Shown here: positions 5,755-8,543 of the stretch, in pieces
How the letters are laid out: every line of letters begins with the position of its first letter
How positions within the stretch are numbered: position 1 is the first letter of the stretch
Assembly (NCBI GenBank): GCA_030672945.1
Contig: DAOVFL010000032.1
Span: forward strand, 1 to 8,543
Length of the DNA: 8,543 nt
DNA from: Candidatus Bathyarchaeota archaeon
GTDB lineage: Archaea; Thermoproteota; Bathyarchaeia; Bathyarchaeales; Bathycorpusculaceae
Direction of reading: 5' to 3'
Translations under genes and position numbers: made by a program
The notes under the pieces: generated by a model
What the model was told of the DNA's origin: nothing
The model's database searches: none
Seen by the model: the letters and a program-made list of their open reading frames with translations, nothing else

Positions 5755-5900
5755 CTGTCGTATCTTCCTTGTTGTTCAAAAGTGAATGCATAATCCACTG
5801 GAATTAATCTTTTGTTGTTAAACAGCTTTTTGGAACCTTAATGCTAAAAGGTTTTATCTGACAGTCGCTTATTCACTAGACTAGATTTGGAGGCTGAAAA
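5755..5900. promoter_or_regulatory. Divergent promoter region between korA and tldD
   Basis: This 146-base AT-rich gap separates two outward-facing operons. For tldD, TTTTAT at 5852-5857 lies about 45 bases before the start. For korA, minus-strand candidates are ATTATGCA near 5787-5795 and GATTAATT near 5804-5811, with the first better spaced. A tandem CTAGA at 5876-5885 follows the tldD TATA-like box. No clear palindrome or riboswitch is seen. Confidence 0.5.
5889..5893 (+). promoter_or_regulatory. Strong Shine-Dalgarno selecting the tldD TTG start
   Basis: GGAGG lies seven bases before TTG at 5901. This ideal spacing supports the non-ATG start. Confidence 0.7.
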
Positions 5901-7319
5901 TTGGAAAGAGACATAGTGGATTACGCTTTAGAGTATGCTAGAAGCAAAGACGTTGAATATGCAGAGGTTAGGGCGCAAAGTAGGAAACTTGAGCAGTTAA
6001 TGTTGAAGAACGGGATTTTGGAGGCTTTTCTCTCTTCTGTTGACAGCGGTTTCTGTGTTCGAATATTGGCAGAGGGCGGCATCGGCTTTGCTTCAACAAA
6101 CAAATGGACAAAAGATGAAGCTAAAGCTATAGTGGACATTGCTTGCAGATTCGCCAAAGCGGCCAAGCGTAAGGATAAGATAAAATTTGTTGAAGAGAAA
6201 GCTGTGGAAACGACTTGGGAAGTGGAACAGAAGAAAAAAATAGAAGATGTAGATTCTGAAACAAAAATCAAGCAGTTCTTAGGTATAGACAAGGCATTGA
6301 CTTCTCAAGCAGTGAATCTTCCGGCAAGAGCGCTCCAGTGCGCAATAAATTTAACAGAGAAATATTTTGTCAATACTGAAGGTTCATGTATATCTTCATT
6401 TGTTCCGAAAATAGATGCTTTTAGCTTTATTACTGTTGTTGAACAAGGGAAGAGTGAGCAGGCATATGCTCAGTTCGGTTACTGTGGCGGTTGGGAAGCC
6501 TTTGATAAGTGGCGAATGAGTGAAAAGCTGATTCACGATGCGAATGTTCTGAAGAAGGTTATTACGGAGGCGAAAGCGGTGAAACCTGGTACAATGGATT
6601 TAGTGTGTGGTTCAGAGGTTACAGGCATAGCTGCTCATGAATCTTGTGGGCATCCTATGGAAGCTGATAGAATTTTAGGTAGAGAGATGAGCCAGGCTGG
6701 AAGATCCTTCATATATGAAGGTAGTCCATTCTGGGTTGGAACGAAAATTGGAAGCGACGTTGTTACAATAGTTGATGATCCAACAATAGAACACAGCTAT
6801 GGTTATTACAAATATGATGATGAAGGAATAAAAGCGAGAAGAAGATATCTCTACAAAAACGGAACCATCAACGAGTTTTTGCATAATAGGGAAACCGCTG
6901 CAAAACTGGGTACAAGAAGCAATGCGTCGTCAAGATCCGTAAATTATGATAGAGAAGCAATAGTGCGGATGGCGAACACTTTTGTTCTTTCAGGCGAAAT
7001 GACTCAAGAAGAACTGATTGAGGACGTGAAAAACGGCGTTTACATGGTTTCCTTCACTGAATGGAACATAGATGACAAACGTTTCAATCAGCGTTACGTC
7101 GGTAGGGAAGCCTACATAATAGAAAATGGTGAACTGAAAAATCCAGTTGCAAGACCGGTGATCGAAACAACAACGTTAAAGTTCTGGAGTGCAGTTGATG
7201 CCGTTTCAAAAAACGTGAAGTTCGACGCGGCTACATGCGGAAAAGGCGATCCAATGCAGGGAATTCCTGTTTACACAGGTGGTCCATCTATCCGGCTAAG
7301 AGGTGTTCATGTAAAATGA
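5901..7319 (+). CDS. tldD: TldD, metallopeptidase subunit of the TldD/TldE protease
   Basis: TldD is the catalytic half of the TldD/TldE heterodimeric zinc protease, which in bacteria trims small peptides (for example microcin and antitoxin substrates) after they thread into the dimer. The zinc site is visible as HESCGH (246-251, an HExxxH motif) inside GSEVTGIAAHESCGHPMEAD. The third ligand is probably C446 in ATCGKGDPMQGIPVYTGG. The length of 472 residues is normal. VDDPTIEHSYGYYKYDDEG (291-309) and YLYKNGTINEFLHNR (316-330) are family blocks. A tryptophan- and arginine-bearing insert-like stretch, EWNIDDKRFNQRYVGREAYI (387-406), replaces the bacterial 'dP.tG.F.f' version. I recall this as an archaeal subfamily trait. 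The start is TTG at 5901, with GGAGG seven bases upstream. It overlaps tldE by four bases (ATGA), so the two are co-translated. Archaeal substrates are not known from the context. Confidence 0.93.
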   Translation: MERDIVDYALEYARSKDVEYAEVRAQSRKLEQLMLKNGILEAFLSSVDSGFCVRILAEGGIGFASTNKWTKDEAKAIVDIACRFAKAAKRKDKIKFVEEKAVETTWEVEQKKKIEDVDSETKIKQFLGIDKALTSQAVNLPARALQCAINLTEKYFVNTEGSCISSFVPKIDAFSFITVVEQGKSEQAYAQFGYCGGWEAFDKWRMSEKLIHDANVLKKVITEAKAVKPGTMDLVCGSEVTGIAAHESCGHPMEADRILGREMSQAGRSFIYEGSPFWVGTKIGSDVVTIVDDPTIEHSYGYYKYDDEGIKARRRYLYKNGTINEFLHNRETAAKLGTRSNASSRSVNYDREAIVRMANTFVLSGEMTQEELIEDVKNGVYMVSFTEWNIDDKRFNQRYVGREAYIIENGELKNPVARPVIETTTLKFWSAVDAVSKNVKFDAATCGKGDPMQGIPVYTGGPSIRLRGVHVK

Positions 7320-8543
7320 GTGAGATTCTTGATAAAACTGAAGAAATAGTTAAGAAGGCAAGATCCATTGGTGCTGACGAAGTTATCGCCAAAACATCCT
7401 TCGGTAAATACAGACAAACACGTTTCAGTAATAATCAAATTGACATAACTGTAGCATGGAACGATTATGTGACAGATGTTGCATTGTCTTGGAAAAAGAG
7501 AGTAGTGGTAACTCAGATACGAAACTTTCAGAACGTAGATGAACAGTTGAAGCAGCTTTTCGAAATCGCAAAAGTCGCAAAGGAAAATCCGATGTTCGGA
7601 GGATTTGCGAAAGGAAAATTCAAGTATGCTCTAAGCTCGGCTGATAAAAAACTTGAAGAATTGGAAAACCCGTCTGAATACGTTTTTGAAGCTATAGAAG
7701 CTGCAAAAAAAGTAGCTGGACCCGACGCTAACAGTGGCGGTATACTTTTCACAAAACTAGAAGATACATATTTAGTGTCATCTGAAGGACCTATAGGCGT
7801 CGATAGTAGGTCAGCAATCGAGTTCTCCATAAGAGTTTTCTCGCAGAGGGAGGCTTCAGGCCACAGCGTTGAATGCAGTTCAACTTTGAAGAACTTCAAC
7901 CCTTCTAGAGCTGGGTTAGAAGCCGGCGAAATCGCAAAGCTTGCAAAGAATCCTAAAGTTGGTGACGAAGGAGTATACAATGTGATTCTAAGTCCGCTTT
8001 TTGCCGGTTCAATGTTGGGCATGTGGGCTTCAATGGCTTCAGCTTTTAACGTTATGATTCAGCTGTCAATATTTGTGAATAAACTAGGACAAAAAGTGTC
8101 ATCTGACATCGTGACCATAAAAGATAACCCAGCATCATATTCAGTTTCCCACCGCGTTTTCGACGATGAGGGAGTGCCGATAAGAGAGAACATCTTCATT
8201 GACCATGGAATACTGAAGACTTACCTGCATAATACTTCGACAGCTAAAATATTTAAGACGGAAACAACGGGCAACGCTGGATTAGTTGTTCCGAATCCTT
8301 GGAATGTTGAAATGGGCGTTGGAAACACTGGTAAAGATGAAATGTTCAGAGAAGTCAAGAGAGGATTATATCTAACGAATACGTGGTACACTCGCTTCCA
8401 AAATTATAAGAAGGGAGACTTCTCAACAATACCGAGGGACGGCATTTTCCTGATAGAGAACGGCGAGATAAAACAATCCTTGAAAGATATTCGTCTAAGC
8501 GACAACGCGCTAAATATGCTAAACAGCATTGCAGGTATATCTA
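7316..8543 (+). CDS. tldE: TldE/PmbA, non-catalytic partner of TldD, C-terminus cut off
   Basis: This is an open frame of 409 codons with no stop before the right edge. TldE (PmbA) pairs with TldD to shape the peptide channel but lacks the zinc motif, and no HExxxH is seen here either. Recognition comes from the N-terminal EIVKKARSIGADEVIAKTS and SEGPIGVDSRSAIEFSIRVF mid-protein. Near the C-terminus are DDEGVPIRENIFIDHGILKT, YLHNTSTA, TTGNAG, and the run TNTWYTRFQNYKKGDFSTIP ending in RDGIFLIENGEI. These are strong PmbA/TldE signatures. The usual length is about 430-450 residues, so only some 30-40 residues are missing. ATG at 7316 overlaps the tldD stop by four bases. No separate promoter is needed, and it should be made in step with TldD. 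Confidence 0.92.
   Translation, partial: MSEILDKTEEIVKKARSIGADEVIAKTSFGKYRQTRFSNNQIDITVAWNDYVTDVALSWKKRVVVTQIRNFQNVDEQLKQLFEIAKVAKENPMFGGFAKGKFKYALSSADKKLEELENPSEYVFEAIEAAKKVAGPDANSGGILFTKLEDTYLVSSEGPIGVDSRSAIEFSIRVFSQREASGHSVECSSTLKNFNPSRAGLEAGEIAKLAKNPKVGDEGVYNVILSPLFAGSMLGMWASMASAFNVMIQLSIFVNKLGQKVSSDIVTIKDNPASYSVSHRVFDDEGVPIRENIFIDHGILKTYLHNTSTAKIFKTETTGNAGLVVPNPWNVEMGVGNTGKDEMFREVKRGLYLTNTWYTRFQNYKKGDFSTIPRDGIFLIENGEIKQSLKDIRLSDNALNMLNSIAGIS

Noticed and set aside
5921..6292. 123-codon minus-strand open frame
   Set aside because: Antisense to the conserved N-terminal half of tldD.
7528..8022. 164-codon minus-strand open frame
   Set aside because: It lies entirely antisense to tldE, whose protein is conserved throughout. 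The antisense product is serine/proline-rich and looks like a mirrored-codon artefact.
1..8543. Transposon, insertion sequence, prophage, defence system, tRNA or rRNA
   Set aside because: No transposase, integrase, nuclease, terminal inverted repeats, tRNA cloverleaf or rRNA sequence was seen. All larger frames have housekeeping or surface/regulatory explanations.

Overview
The window looks like a piece of an archaeal chromosome, most likely from the Thermoproteota/Bathyarchaeia side of the Archaea. The basis is gene content and promoter style. It has an archaeal three-gene 2-oxoacid:ferredoxin oxidoreductase cluster, a TldD/TldE pair, and a PurM whose N-terminus resembles the archaeal type. 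It also has an archaeal one-domain winged-helix regulator and a surface beta-helix protein of the NosD-repeat kind. AT-rich TATA-like boxes lie about 25-45 bases before starts, and TTG/GTG starts are frequent. The lineage is an inference from remembered family features, not from a search.

Layout, left to right. (1) 1-199, minus strand: the 5' end of purM (purine synthesis), running off the left edge. (2) 200-508: an intergenic stretch with the purM promoter and several small hairpins or repeats, and no convincing gene. (3) 509-2101, minus: a secreted or membrane-anchored parallel beta-helix protein with a coiled-coil stalk and a C-terminal transmembrane anchor. (4) 2164-2766, minus: a winged-helix-like protein with two C-terminal membrane helices, 62 bases upstream of the beta-helix gene and perhaps co-transcribed with it. 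(5) 2767-2908: a divergent promoter region with a perfect short inverted repeat. (6) 2909-3250, plus: a small soluble winged-helix regulator (HTH_45-like). (7) 3266-5754, minus: an overlapping korA-korB-korC operon for ferredoxin-dependent 2-oxoacid oxidation or synthesis. (8) 5755-5900: a second divergent promoter region. (9) 5901-8543, plus: tldD and tldE overlapping by four bases, with tldE cut by the right edge.

The metabolic half (purM, kor, tldDE) is ordinary archaeal housekeeping. KorA/B/C should form the catalytic core of a ferredoxin-linked 2-oxoacid (probably 2-oxoglutarate) oxidoreductase. The usual ferredoxin-like delta gene (korD) is not beside it. TldD/TldE form a heterodimeric metalloprotease whose archaeal substrates are not evident from this window.

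The less ordinary part is 509-3250. It holds a cell-surface beta-helix protein, a putative membrane-tethered DNA-binding protein and a divergent soluble winged-helix protein, sharing one control region with an operator-like palindrome. That arrangement is the best candidate here for an undescribed regulatory module, but the functional link is only inferred from layout.
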